Positions 53,642 to 62,278 of a DNA stretch of 64,000 nt are shown piece by piece; position 1 is the first letter of the stretch; each line of letters starts with the position of its first letter. The stretch comes from Soonwooa sp. (lineage in GTDB: Bacteria; Bacteroidota; Bacteroidia; Flavobacteriales; Weeksellaceae). The notes beneath the pieces are model-generated. The model worked only from the letters and a program-made list of their open reading frames with translations. It ran no database searches and was not told the DNA's origin. Where the stretch lies: contig NZ_JASLDS010000049.1 of the NCBI RefSeq assembly GCF_030151385.1, positions 1 to 64,000 on the forward strand, given 5' to 3'. The position numbers and the translations under genes are program-made.

Positions 53642-54654
53642 TGATATTAATTGATGCAATTTTTATTAATTGTGGTGGTGGCAAAATTTTATTAGACTAC
53701 TTATATCAAGTATTACAAGAGTCTGGTCTAAATGTTACAATGCTTATTGATGAGCGTATTAAAGATGAATATATACTAAAACAAGATAAAAATATTAGTT
53801 TATTTTTTTTGAAAAAATTTTCTGAAAGAAATACTTTTCTCAAAACTAATAAAAATGCATTTAGTAAAGTTTTATGTTTTGGAAACACACCTCCTAATGT
53901 AAAAATGAAAGCAACAGTATATACTTACTTTCATCAAGCAATTTACTTTAATATTCCTAAAGAATTTAGCCTTTTAGAAAAAGTCAAATTTAATATAAAA
54001 ATTTATGTATTAAAAAAATATAATAAAAACACAGATTTTTGGATGGTTCAGAGTGATTTTATTAGAAAAGGTTTGGAAAATAAATTTAAAATTGAAAATA
54101 CTAGAATATTAGAAATTCCGTTCTATCCTCCTTTGTCGATACAAGATTTATATGTCCAAAGAGAAAAAAATACTTTTATATTTGTTAGTAATGCGACACC
54201 GAATAAAAATCATATTAGATTAATCAATTCTTTTTGTAAATTTTATGATAAATTTGGAATCGGACGACTTACATTAACGGTAAGCGATAGCTTTCCAGAA
54301 GTTAAAGGTATTATTGAAGATAGACAGAAACAAGGCTATCCAATAGAAAATTTGGGATTTATAACTCGTCACGATTTATGTTTGTATTATAGAAAATCTG
54401 AGTACTTAATTTTTCCGTCCTTAGCAGAAAGTTTTGGATTAGGAATTGTTGAAGCTATTGAAAATGGATGTAAAGTGATCGGTGCTGATCTCGGATACAT
54501 GTACGAGGCTTGTGAGCCCAGTTTAGTTTTTAATCCTACTGAAGAACAAAGTATATATGATAGTTTTTGTATAGCAACTAGTCAAAACCTACCAGAAAGT
54601 AAGCAGAACATTTATAACAAAGTTGATGAATTAATAAAATTATTGAAAGATTAA
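53641..54654 (+). CDS. Glycosyltransferase (GT-B, family 4-like)
   Basis: A 337-residue protein with a short N-terminal domain (INCGGGKILLDYLYQVL) and a GT1/GT4-type C-terminal domain: FIFVSNATPNKNHIRLINSF, FITRHDLCLYYRKSEYLIFPS and SLAESFGLGIVEAIENG with the conserved Glu pair. It probably adds another residue of the repeat unit. Coupled to the preceding gene by a one-base overlap and to the next by a three-base gap. It is very A/T-rich, which suggests acquired DNA. Confidence 0.85.
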   Translation: MILIDAIFINCGGGKILLDYLYQVLQESGLNVTMLIDERIKDEYILKQDKNISLFFLKKFSERNTFLKTNKNAFSKVLCFGNTPPNVKMKATVYTYFHQAIYFNIPKEFSLLEKVKFNIKIYVLKKYNKNTDFWMVQSDFIRKGLENKFKIENTRILEIPFYPPLSIQDLYVQREKNTFIFVSNATPNKNHIRLINSFCKFYDKFGIGRLTLTVSDSFPEVKGIIEDRQKQGYPIENLGFITRHDLCLYYRKSEYLIFPSLAESFGLGIVEAIENGCKVIGADLGYMYEACEPSLVFNPTEEQSIYDSFCIATSQNLPESKQNIYNKVDELIKLLKD

Positions 54655-54657
54655 AAA

Positions 54658-55653
54658 ATGAAAATTAAAGATAAGATACTCTTGATTACAGGAGGGACGG
54701 GTTCTTTCGGAACAGCTGTTCTTAACCGTTTTTTGAAAACTGATCATTTTAAGGAGATTCGCATTTTTTCTCGTGACGAAAAGAAGCAAGATGATATGCG
54801 AAATTTTTACAAAAATGATAAAATTAAGTACTTTATTGGTGATGTCCGCGACTATAATAGTGTAGAATATGCTATGCATGACGTGGATTATGTTTTTCAC
54901 GCTGCAGCTCTTAAGCAAGTACCATCTTGCGAATTTTTCCCAATGCAAGCGGTTAAAACCAATGTTGAAGGGACACAAAATGTAATCCGTGCAGCAGCAG
55001 CTAATAATGTTCAAAAAGTAATTTGTCTTTCTACCGATAAAGCAGCATATCCAATCAACGCAATGGGGATTTCTAAAGCTATGATGGAAAAAGTTGCGGT
55101 CGCAGAAGCCAGAAACCTTACTGATACTGTGGTTTGTTTAACCCGTTATGGGAATGTTATGGCATCACGTGGTTCTGTTATTCCCTTGTTTTTGGAGCAA
55201 ATTAAAAATGGCGAAGACATAACTATTACAGATCCAAATATGACACGTTTTCTTATGTCTTTAGATGAAGCTGTAGAATTGGTTTTATTTGCATTTGAAA
55301 ACGGAAATCCAGGCGACTTATTTGTCAATAAAGCACCTGCTGCCACAATTGGTGATTTAGCTAAAGCCGTTTTAGAATTGAAATCTGCGACAAATAATAT
55401 TAAAATCATTGGAACGCGTCATGGTGAAAAGTTATACGAGACTCTTTGCACAAGAGAAGAAATGATGAATGCGGAAGACATGGGCGAATTTTATAGAATT
55501 CCGGCGGATAATCGAGATTTAAATTATGCAAAATACTTCTCGCAAGGAAATCAAATAGAGGAGACCATCGAAGATTATAATTCTCATAATACGAAAAGAG
55601 AAGATGTAGAAGGTGTAAAGGTTTTACTTAAAAAATTAAACTTATTTCAATAA
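54658..55653 (+). CDS. Inverting UDP-GlcNAc 4,6-dehydratase (CapE/WbjB/FnlA type)
   Basis: A 331-residue soluble SDR. TGGTGSFGTAVLNRFLKTD near residue 10, AALKQVPSCEFFPMQA and STDKAAYPINAMGISKAMME (Met in place of the usual Tyr, catalytic Lys kept) place it in the group that converts UDP-GlcNAc to a 4-keto-6-deoxy L-sugar by C5 inversion. In Pseudomonas O11, Staphylococcus type 5/8 and E. coli O26 this is step one of UDP-N-acetyl-L-fucosamine synthesis, and the next genes fit such a pathway. Confidence 0.9.
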   Translation: MKIKDKILLITGGTGSFGTAVLNRFLKTDHFKEIRIFSRDEKKQDDMRNFYKNDKIKYFIGDVRDYNSVEYAMHDVDYVFHAAALKQVPSCEFFPMQAVKTNVEGTQNVIRAAAANNVQKVICLSTDKAAYPINAMGISKAMMEKVAVAEARNLTDTVVCLTRYGNVMASRGSVIPLFLEQIKNGEDITITDPNMTRFLMSLDEAVELVLFAFENGNPGDLFVNKAPAATIGDLAKAVLELKSATNNIKIIGTRHGEKLYETLCTREEMMNAEDMGEFYRIPADNRDLNYAKYFSQGNQIEETIEDYNSHNTKREDVEGVKVLLKKLNLFQ

Positions 55654-55659
55654 AATTTT

Positions 55660-56064
55660 ATGCTAATTCAAGGTAATGAGTTTATAGATCATAGAGGGAA
55701 ATTACGATTTAATAATGATCTTGACTTGTCTGAGGTTAAAAGAATGTATGTTATAGAGAATCAAGATACAAATGTTGTTCGCGCTTGGCAAGCCCACAAA
55801 ATTGAGAAAAGGTGGTTCGTTGCAGTAGAGGGGCAGTTTGAAATTAAACTCATTGAATTGGATGATTTTAACTCACCTTCAGATAACTTAGAAGTTGTAA
55901 AATTTACACTAAAAGCAGAAACTATGGATTGTTTGTGTATTCAGCCAGGTTATGCAACTTCTATTCATGCATTATGCGATAATGCAAAATTAGTCGTTTT
56001 CGCAAATTATCGATTAGGAGAAATAGATGACAACTATAAATTTGACTCACAAAAATGGAGATAA
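55660..56064 (+). CDS. Cupin-type sugar epimerase-like protein (CapF C-domain/FdtA-like)
   Basis: A 134-residue single-domain cupin. FIDHRGKLRFNNDLDL, VVRAWQAHKIEKRWFVAVEGQFEIKLIEL (split) and QPGYATSIHALCDNAKLVVFANY show the RmlC-like jelly-roll. In CapF of Staphylococcus a comparable cupin domain performs C3 epimerisation and is fused behind an SDR domain; here it stands alone, with the SDR two genes downstream. Annotation as sugar epimerase is an inference from fold and context. Confidence 0.8.
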   Translation: MLIQGNEFIDHRGKLRFNNDLDLSEVKRMYVIENQDTNVVRAWQAHKIEKRWFVAVEGQFEIKLIELDDFNSPSDNLEVVKFTLKAETMDCLCIQPGYATSIHALCDNAKLVVFANYRLGEIDDNYKFDSQKWR

Positions 56065-56066
56065 CT

Positions 56067-57191
56067 ATGAAAAAATTAAAATTAGCAACTATATTAGGAA
56101 CTAGACCAGAAATTATAAGACTAGCAGAATGTATTAAAAAAAGTGATATTTACTTTGAACATATTTTGATTCATACTGGACAAAATTACGATTACGAATT
56201 AAATGAAATATTTTTTGAAGATCTAGGTCTTAGAAAACCAGATTATTTTTTGAATGTAGCGGGTGAGCATCTTGGAGAGACGATAGGTAATGTAATTGCT
56301 AAGTCATTTGAAATATTAACTAAAGAAAAACCTGATGCTATTTTAGTATTAGGAGATACCAATAGTGTGCTTAGTACCATTGCTGCTAAAAGATTAAAAA
56401 TTCCTATTTTTCATATGGAAGCTGGTAACCGTTGCTTTGACCAAAACGTACCAGAAGAAATTAACAGGAAAATTTCTGATCATATTTCGGATATTAATTT
56501 GACTTATACTGAAAACAGTCGTCGCTATTTATTAAGTGAAGGCTTTAGAAAAGATCATGTATTTGTAACAGGATCGCCACTTAAAGAAGTACTAGAAAAG
56601 TACAATTCAAAGATTGAAGAAAGTGATGTTGTTAAGAGACTCGGTTTAGAAGAAAATAATTATATAGTTGTAAGTGCACATAGAGAAGAAAATATCGACT
56701 TGAATGATAATTTCGAAATACTTGTAAATTCGCTCAATAAAGTAGCAGAGAAATATGCTAAACCAATTATATTTTCTACCCATCCAAGAACAAAAAATAG
56801 AATTGAAAAGAATAATATAAAATTTCATCATTTAATTAAGAATGTCGCTCCTTTAGGCTTTTTTGATTATGTTAAATTACAGAAGCAAGCTTTTATTGTA
56901 TTATCTGATAGTGGAACAATTAGTGAAGAGTCTGCAATGATGAAGTTTCCAGCTATAAGTATTAGAACGAGTACAGAGAGACCAGAAGCGATTGATGCTG
57001 GTACTATTGTCTTAGGAGGAATTACCCAGGATCAGATTCTTAATGCAATCGAAATAACAAAAGGTTTGTTTGATGAAAATATTAAACAACCTTTCGAATA
57101 TGAAGTTACCAATACTTCCGACAGAGTTATTAAAGCAATAATGAGTTATACCTCTATTGTAAATAGAACAATTTGGAACAAACCAATGTAA
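56067..57191 (+). CDS. Non-hydrolysing UDP-N-acetylglucosamine 2-epimerase family (WecB/CapG/WbjD)
   Basis: A 374-residue GT-B-fold epimerase with GTRPEIIRLAECIK, HTGQNYDYELNEIFFEDLG, FHMEAGNRCFDQNVPEEINR, SAHREENID and SDSGTISEESAMM. Paired with the inverting dehydratase it would correspond to CapG/WbjD, which acts on the L-talo or L-rhamno intermediate, rather than to WecB itself. I prefer the ATG at 56067, three bases after the cupin stop, over an overlapping ATG at 56055. Confidence 0.9.
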   Translation: MKKLKLATILGTRPEIIRLAECIKKSDIYFEHILIHTGQNYDYELNEIFFEDLGLRKPDYFLNVAGEHLGETIGNVIAKSFEILTKEKPDAILVLGDTNSVLSTIAAKRLKIPIFHMEAGNRCFDQNVPEEINRKISDHISDINLTYTENSRRYLLSEGFRKDHVFVTGSPLKEVLEKYNSKIEESDVVKRLGLEENNYIVVSAHREENIDLNDNFEILVNSLNKVAEKYAKPIIFSTHPRTKNRIEKNNIKFHHLIKNVAPLGFFDYVKLQKQAFIVLSDSGTISEESAMMKFPAISIRTSTERPEAIDAGTIVLGGITQDQILNAIEITKGLFDENIKQPFEYEVTNTSDRVIKAIMSYTSIVNRTIWNKPM

Positions 57192-57193
57192 TC

Positions 57194-58054
57194 ATGAAAA
57201 AGATTCTTATTATAGGTATTAAAGGTATGGCGGGACATATCTTCTTTAATTATTTCAATAATAAAAAAGAATTTGATGTCTACGGGGTTGCTCGAAATGT
57301 AGAATCTACAGACAGAATTTATGACTTAGATGTTTCTGACGTTGATGCTTTGGAAAAACTTATTCGAGAAAATAATTTTGACATTATTATTAATGCAATT
57401 GGTATCTTAAATAAAGATGCCGAAGATAATCCTGCAAAAGCAGTTTGGTTTAATAGTTATTTTCCTCATTTTTTAGAGAATGTTACAAAACAATCTTCCA
57501 GTAAAGTTATTCATATAAGTACAGACTGCGTGTTTTCTGGAAAAGATAATGGGCAATATACCGAAGATAGCTTTAAAAATGGAATTGGCTTCTATGCTCA
57601 ATCAAAAGCTTTAGGCGAAATAGTTAATGATAAAGATTTGACATTAAGAACTTCTATTATTGGCCCAGAACTTAATAAAAATGGTATTGGACTATTACAT
57701 TGGTTTTTGACACAACCAAATAATTCGGAACTTAATGGATTTAGTCAAGTATTTTGGTCAGGTGTAACAACCTTGGAGTTAGCTAAAGTTATTGAAGATG
57801 TTATAAAATATAATGTAGTTGGGCTAAAGCAGATTTCTCGAGAAAAGATATCCAAATATGATTTACTAAAATTATTCAATAAAGTATTTAAGAATAACGA
57901 TTTGAAAATTAATAAGTCAAGTGATTATAAGTCGGATAAAAGCTTGAAAAGTAATAGAACTGATTATCAATACGATGTTCCTACATATGAGCAGATGCTT
58001 GTAGAAGTGAAAGCTTGGATGGAACTTAACGATTTTTTATACAAATATGAGTAA
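57194..58054 (+). CDS. RmlD-like SDR sugar reductase
   Basis: A 286-residue NAD(P)-dependent reductase. The nucleotide loop GIKGMAGHIFFNYF, INAIGILNKDAEDNPAKA, HISTDCVFSGKDNGQYTE and the Tyr/Lys pair in GFYAQSKALGEI match the dTDP-4-dehydrorhamnose reductase family, which includes WbvR of L-quinovosamine and L-rhamnosamine pathways. It would reduce the 4-keto group of the dehydratase product. Its 3' end overlaps the next gene by eight bases. Confidence 0.87.
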   Translation: MKKILIIGIKGMAGHIFFNYFNNKKEFDVYGVARNVESTDRIYDLDVSDVDALEKLIRENNFDIIINAIGILNKDAEDNPAKAVWFNSYFPHFLENVTKQSSSKVIHISTDCVFSGKDNGQYTEDSFKNGIGFYAQSKALGEIVNDKDLTLRTSIIGPELNKNGIGLLHWFLTQPNNSELNGFSQVFWSGVTTLELAKVIEDVIKYNVVGLKQISREKISKYDLLKLFNKVFKNNDLKINKSSDYKSDKSLKSNRTDYQYDVPTYEQMLVEVKAWMELNDFLYKYE

Positions 58055-59228
58055 ATTATTTGTAGTTTCTGAGCTTTTCTATCCTGATGAAACTTCAACA
58101 GCTTTTGTTATGACAAAAATTGTCAACAAGCTGGCTGAAATTAATGACGATATAGAGGTTATTTGTAGCGATTCTAATTATGACGACTCAAATCTGAAAA
58201 GTGAAAACTATAATCTTGCGTCTAAAGTTAAAAGAGTAGGAATTAAATCTTATAAAGGATCAAAAAATAATCTCTTATTAAGAACATTCCGTTTTTTCTC
58301 TTTGAGTTTAAAAATGTTTTTCTATTTATTAAGGCATGTTAAGACAAAAGATAAAGTTGTAATTGTAACGAATCCTGCGCCAATAATAGTTTTAGCATAT
58401 ATTCTAAAAAAGATTAAATCGAATTTTTTAGTTATTATTGTTCATGATGTTTTTCCAGAGAATACAATACCAGCTGGAATTTTTAAAAGTAAAAATTCAA
58501 CATTTTATAAGTTTTTATTAAAAATTTTTAATATCTCATATTCCTTTGCAGATAGACTCATTGTCGTCGGAAGGGATGTTGGTAAAGTAATTCTCAATAA
58601 AATCGGAGAAAATAATGAAGAAAAAATAATTGTCATTGAGAATTGGGCTGAAACTTCAGATGTATTACCTCATTTCGCATCACCCTTAAAAGATAAGATA
58701 GTATTTCAATTTGCAGGCAATATTGGGAGGGTTCAAGGTTTGAAAGAACTTTTAGAAGTAATTAAGGATGTTAAAAATGATTTGTTAGAATTCCATTTCG
58801 TGGGAGATGGCGCGGTAAAACAAGAGCTAATTGATTATTGCAAAGAGAATCGTTTAATAAATGTAGTATTCAAACCTAGTTACAAAAGAGAGGAACAAAC
58901 AAGAATACTTAATGATAGTGACATTGCGATTGTAACATTATCACAAGGGATGTTTGGACTTGGTGTACCTTCAAAATCATATAATATTATGGCCGCAGGT
59001 AAACCGATCCTGTATATTGGAGATAAGGATGGTGAAATAGACCATGTTGTAAATGAAAATAATATTGGTTATAGTTTTGAGAACTATCAGGATTTAAAGT
59101 TATTTTTTAATAGTTTAGGAACAGAAGATAAAAGCAAATTGATTGAGATGGGAAAAAAAGCTAGGAAATTAGCTGAAACAATATATTCTGAGGAGACTAT
59201 TCTTAACAAATATCAAAGGTTTATCTAA
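58047..59228 (+). CDS. Glycosyltransferase family 4 (WbuB/WbjE-like)
   Basis: A 393-residue GT-B enzyme: LFVVSELFYPDETSTAFVMTK at the N-terminus (split), VTNPAPIIVLAYILKK, FQFAGNIGRVQGLKELLEV and FGLGVPSKSYNIMAAGKPILYI. Proteins with this start and the LGVPSKSYNIMAAGKP donor region are the WbuB-like transferases that follow fnlABC in other loci, which suggests that it transfers the L-sugar made by the preceding genes (inference). Confidence 0.85.
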   Translation: MSKLFVVSELFYPDETSTAFVMTKIVNKLAEINDDIEVICSDSNYDDSNLKSENYNLASKVKRVGIKSYKGSKNNLLLRTFRFFSLSLKMFFYLLRHVKTKDKVVIVTNPAPIIVLAYILKKIKSNFLVIIVHDVFPENTIPAGIFKSKNSTFYKFLLKIFNISYSFADRLIVVGRDVGKVILNKIGENNEEKIIVIENWAETSDVLPHFASPLKDKIVFQFAGNIGRVQGLKELLEVIKDVKNDLLEFHFVGDGAVKQELIDYCKENRLINVVFKPSYKREEQTRILNDSDIAIVTLSQGMFGLGVPSKSYNIMAAGKPILYIGDKDGEIDHVVNENNIGYSFENYQDLKLFFNSLGTEDKSKLIEMGKKARKLAETIYSEETILNKYQRFI

Positions 59229-59233
59229 TATTA

Positions 59234-60142
59234 ATGACAAAAATTGCAATTTTAGGTGCATCAGGATTTGTTGGGCAAAACTTATCATTTTTTTTGTCAA
59301 AAATTTATGATGTCAATCCTGTTTCTTTAAGAAATGAAGATTGGAAAGTTCTAACAAAAGATTCAAATGTTGTCATTAATCTTGTTGGTAAAGCACATGA
59401 TCATAAAGGTGTGGCAACAGAAGTAGATTATTATTTTGCAAACTTAGATTTAGCCAAAGATGTCTTTACTGAATTTATGAGGTCAGATGCGAAATTATTT
59501 ATTCATGTAAGCTCGTTGGCTGCAACAGAAGAATTTGAAAGTAATATACCACTTGATGAGAGTCAAAAACCAAATCCTCAATCTTTTTATGGAAAATCTA
59601 AAAGAGCGGCGGAAGAGTGGCTTTTAGATCAAGATTTGTTACAATGTAAGAAGTTAATTATTTTGCGACCACCAATGATTCATGGTCCAGGAGATAAAGG
59701 CAACCTTGGATTGTTATATAAATTAATTTCGAAGGGGATTCCGTACCCACTAGCTTCATTTGATAATCGGAGATCATTTATTTCAATAGATAATTTTACG
59801 TTTTTTATTAAAGAAATCATTGAAAAACAGAATCTTATAGAATCGGGGATATATCATATATCCGACGATGAATCAATCTCAACAAAGCAGATAATAGAGA
59901 TTATTAAAAAAGTTGAGAATAAGAATGTAATAAATCTAAGTCTTCCAAAATCTGTTGTGAAAGCTTTAGCTAAGGTTGGTGATGTTTTACCTTTACCATT
60001 AAATACAAAAAGGTTAAAAAAAATGACCAGTAATTTATTAGTTTCCAATAAAGAAATAAAATCAGCATTAGGCATAGAAAAATTGCCTCTAAGCTCTGAA
60101 GAAGGATTGGAAATAACAATTAAAAGTTTTAAGGCAAGATAA
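59234..60142 (+). CDS. NAD-dependent epimerase/dehydratase (WbjF/Gne-like SDR)
   Basis: A 302-residue SDR. AILGASGFVGQNLSFFL, INLVGKAHDHKGVA, HVSSLAATEEFE and the Tyr/Lys pair in SFYGKSKRAAEEWL are visible, and RPPMIHGPGDKGNLGLLYKL is typical of the UDP-sugar 4-epimerase-like group that precedes WbpL-type transferases in several O-antigen loci. It may make the sugar that the downstream initiating transferase uses. Last gene before an oppositely oriented one. Confidence 0.86.
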   Translation: MTKIAILGASGFVGQNLSFFLSKIYDVNPVSLRNEDWKVLTKDSNVVINLVGKAHDHKGVATEVDYYFANLDLAKDVFTEFMRSDAKLFIHVSSLAATEEFESNIPLDESQKPNPQSFYGKSKRAAEEWLLDQDLLQCKKLIILRPPMIHGPGDKGNLGLLYKLISKGIPYPLASFDNRRSFISIDNFTFFIKEIIEKQNLIESGIYHISDDESISTKQIIEIIKKVENKNVINLSLPKSVVKALAKVGDVLPLPLNTKRLKKMTSNLLVSNKEIKSALGIEKLPLSSEEGLEITIKSFKAR

Positions 60143-60245
60143 TATTTCTTTTGATTTCACCCGAATATAATACTTGCAATCACAAGAAAAAATTAAGGCG
60201 TTTTAGGATTAGGTTAGAAACGAAGCAAAACAGTGACTCGCTTAT

Positions 60246-62192
60246 TTACTTAGATTCTGTAGCAGTTACATTGATTTTACTATCTATTCCTAGTCGATTG
60301 TATAGAAATATTATTCCTGAATCTTTATCCTGTAAAAGATTAAATTTTTTGTCCTCAAATCTATTTTCATTATTTAATGTAAAGTATTTACTATCTTTAG
60401 TAATCTGAATTTTTCCGTTGCTAAATAAAACAAATTCAAAATTATCATAAATATCTGTTGCCGAAATTTCAACTGAATATTTAACAGTCGTATTCGTTTT
60501 TTTGAGCTCTGATAGTTTTGAATTAGCCAATGCTATAAAGTCTTTGTTATTATTGGGTATATTTAGTTGCTGTGTCGATGTTAATTCGTCACTTTGGGAA
60601 CTAGCTTTCTTCAAACTAATACCTTGACCCATAATTAAGTTATCTGGGAAAAGATTTTTTTCTTCATGTACATTTTGCTGGATGTATCCATTGTAAATAA
60701 TTTTGCCATTGTTAAAATTAGAATTTACATCAGGTGGTAATGAAACATTTTTTAAAAATATAAGAAGTGAAGCATCGGGAATCTTGAAATTTAAATCTAA
60801 AGCAAAATCTTTACTAATTTTCGGGTCTCCCCAAGTTATAATGTTTTCTAAAAAAACACGTCCGTATGTGGTATTGCCAATATGAAGGCCATTACTCACA
60901 CCAGCAAACATAACATTTTGGAATTGAAGATTCGAAATTGTTTCATTTTCGCCAATCCAGATGTTTGCGCCTTGTAATTTGTTCTGTTTTCTTATATCTG
61001 ATACTAATTGTTCAATTCTAATATTTTCAAATTTTGCATTTGCGAATGAGTTGTAAGTTGTAGAATTTTCAGCGTACAAACCATAAAGTCCCTGGCACCA
61101 ACTTTGACCTCCTGTGAAGAGAATATTTTGTGAAGGTAAAGCCACCGATTTGTAATATACAGTTGCTAAACCATAAGTGCCTGACCAATTCATATAATCT
61201 CTAACTGTAACGAAATCACAAAAACTAGAGAATAGAATTCCTACATCTGAGAGTGTAAATAAGTTATTTATGGTTGTCACTTCAGAATCTCCATTAAATT
61301 CGACACCTACATTAGCTTCTTTCATTTTGTTGGGATTTGCTAAGAACTGTTCTAAATCTTGTTTTGAAAATTGTAATTTATCACCAAATAAGAAAATTTT
61401 GACATTTTCTATGATTGGTTTATGAGCAGCGCCTACTATAAGACCTCTGTTTCCTTTTAGTCTAACCTTACCTGGAGTTGACATAACTAAAGTTACATCT
61501 TTAATATAGTTATAATCGTAGTTGCGTTCTTTAAGAATTCCTCCAACTTTTCCTAAAGAAAAGATATAGGTGTTTGATCTGTCAGTTTCCATGATTACTC
61601 TAGTTTTCGCCATTGAAGTGCCTTTTAGACCCTTTACCATGTACTCTCCTTTTTTTGTGTAATAATCACCAACACCTAAAGAGATATCATAAAAAACAGG
61701 CTCTAACTTTTGTAAAGCATCTACTAAATCTACATTAATATTATATGGAAAAACACCAAACCATTCAGGGTAAGCATAATCTGATGTAGATATAAAACTA
61801 CCAGAAAGAACAATATTTTCAAATATTTTGATTCTTTCTGCATTAATTTTTGTTTGTTGTCCTATTAGTTTTGCATTAAGCAATTGTCCACCTTGAAAAT
61901 TCAAAATAATATTTGGGTTGAGATTAAAATCAATTGTTTTATTTGCTAAATTGAATATATAACCATCAGGAATATAAATCGATTTTGATAAAGATTGACT
62001 CGCAGTTTGCATTGCCTTCAGAAAAGCTTGTGAATCATCTGATATGCCATCCCCCTTAGCTCCAAAATCTATTGGACTTATAGTATTAACTGTATTCTTT
62101 TTTTGATAATGCAGATTTTCAATTGCATTATTTTCCTTAGCATTTATTATGATGTGGAAAAAGCTAAAAATTAAAATATAAAAGTATTTCAT
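60246..62192 (-). CDS. Secreted right-handed beta-helix protein (pectate-lyase/tailspike-like)
   Basis: A 648-residue exported protein. The signal peptide (MKYFYILIFSFFHIIINAK) is followed by ISPIDFGAKGDGISDDSQAF, the capping motif of the Pect-lyase_3 (pectate lyase superfamily) fold seen in polysaccharide lyases and phage tailspikes, then a long parallel beta-helix with turns such as IENVKIFLFGDK and NLQFQNVMFAG, and a C-terminal beta-rich domain. It is the only minus-strand gene of the locus. It could cut or bind the locus's own polysaccharide. Catalytic residues cannot be named with confidence. Confidence 0.8.
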   Translation of the reverse strand: MKYFYILIFSFFHIIINAKENNAIENLHYQKKNTVNTISPIDFGAKGDGISDDSQAFLKAMQTASQSLSKSIYIPDGYIFNLANKTIDFNLNPNIILNFQGGQLLNAKLIGQQTKINAERIKIFENIVLSGSFISTSDYAYPEWFGVFPYNINVDLVDALQKLEPVFYDISLGVGDYYTKKGEYMVKGLKGTSMAKTRVIMETDRSNTYIFSLGKVGGILKERNYDYNYIKDVTLVMSTPGKVRLKGNRGLIVGAAHKPIIENVKIFLFGDKLQFSKQDLEQFLANPNKMKEANVGVEFNGDSEVTTINNLFTLSDVGILFSSFCDFVTVRDYMNWSGTYGLATVYYKSVALPSQNILFTGGQSWCQGLYGLYAENSTTYNSFANAKFENIRIEQLVSDIRKQNKLQGANIWIGENETISNLQFQNVMFAGVSNGLHIGNTTYGRVFLENIITWGDPKISKDFALDLNFKIPDASLLIFLKNVSLPPDVNSNFNNGKIIYNGYIQQNVHEEKNLFPDNLIMGQGISLKKASSQSDELTSTQQLNIPNNNKDFIALANSKLSELKKTNTTVKYSVEISATDIYDNFEFVLFSNGKIQITKDSKYFTLNNENRFEDKKFNLLQDKDSGIIFLYNRLGIDSKINVTATESK

Positions 62193-62253
62193 TGCGTTAA
62201 TGCTTTTTAAGTTTGGTTAAAAATAATCATTTTATTTTGATTGAAAAAAAGAT

Positions 62254-62261
62254 TATTTTTG
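62254..62261 (+). promoter_or_regulatory. Candidate -7 box for the WecA/WbpL-like gene
   Basis: TATTTTTG, 17 bases before the ATG at 62279. It is needed because the preceding gene faces the other way. Confidence 0.5.
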
Positions 62262-62278
62262 CACAAAAATCAAAATAG

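Noticed and set aside
60151..60408. Small plus-strand ORF after the SDR epimerase gene
   Set aside because: Most of it is antisense to the 3' end of the beta-helix gene, with no motif; the remaining 100 bases before it show nothing recognisable.
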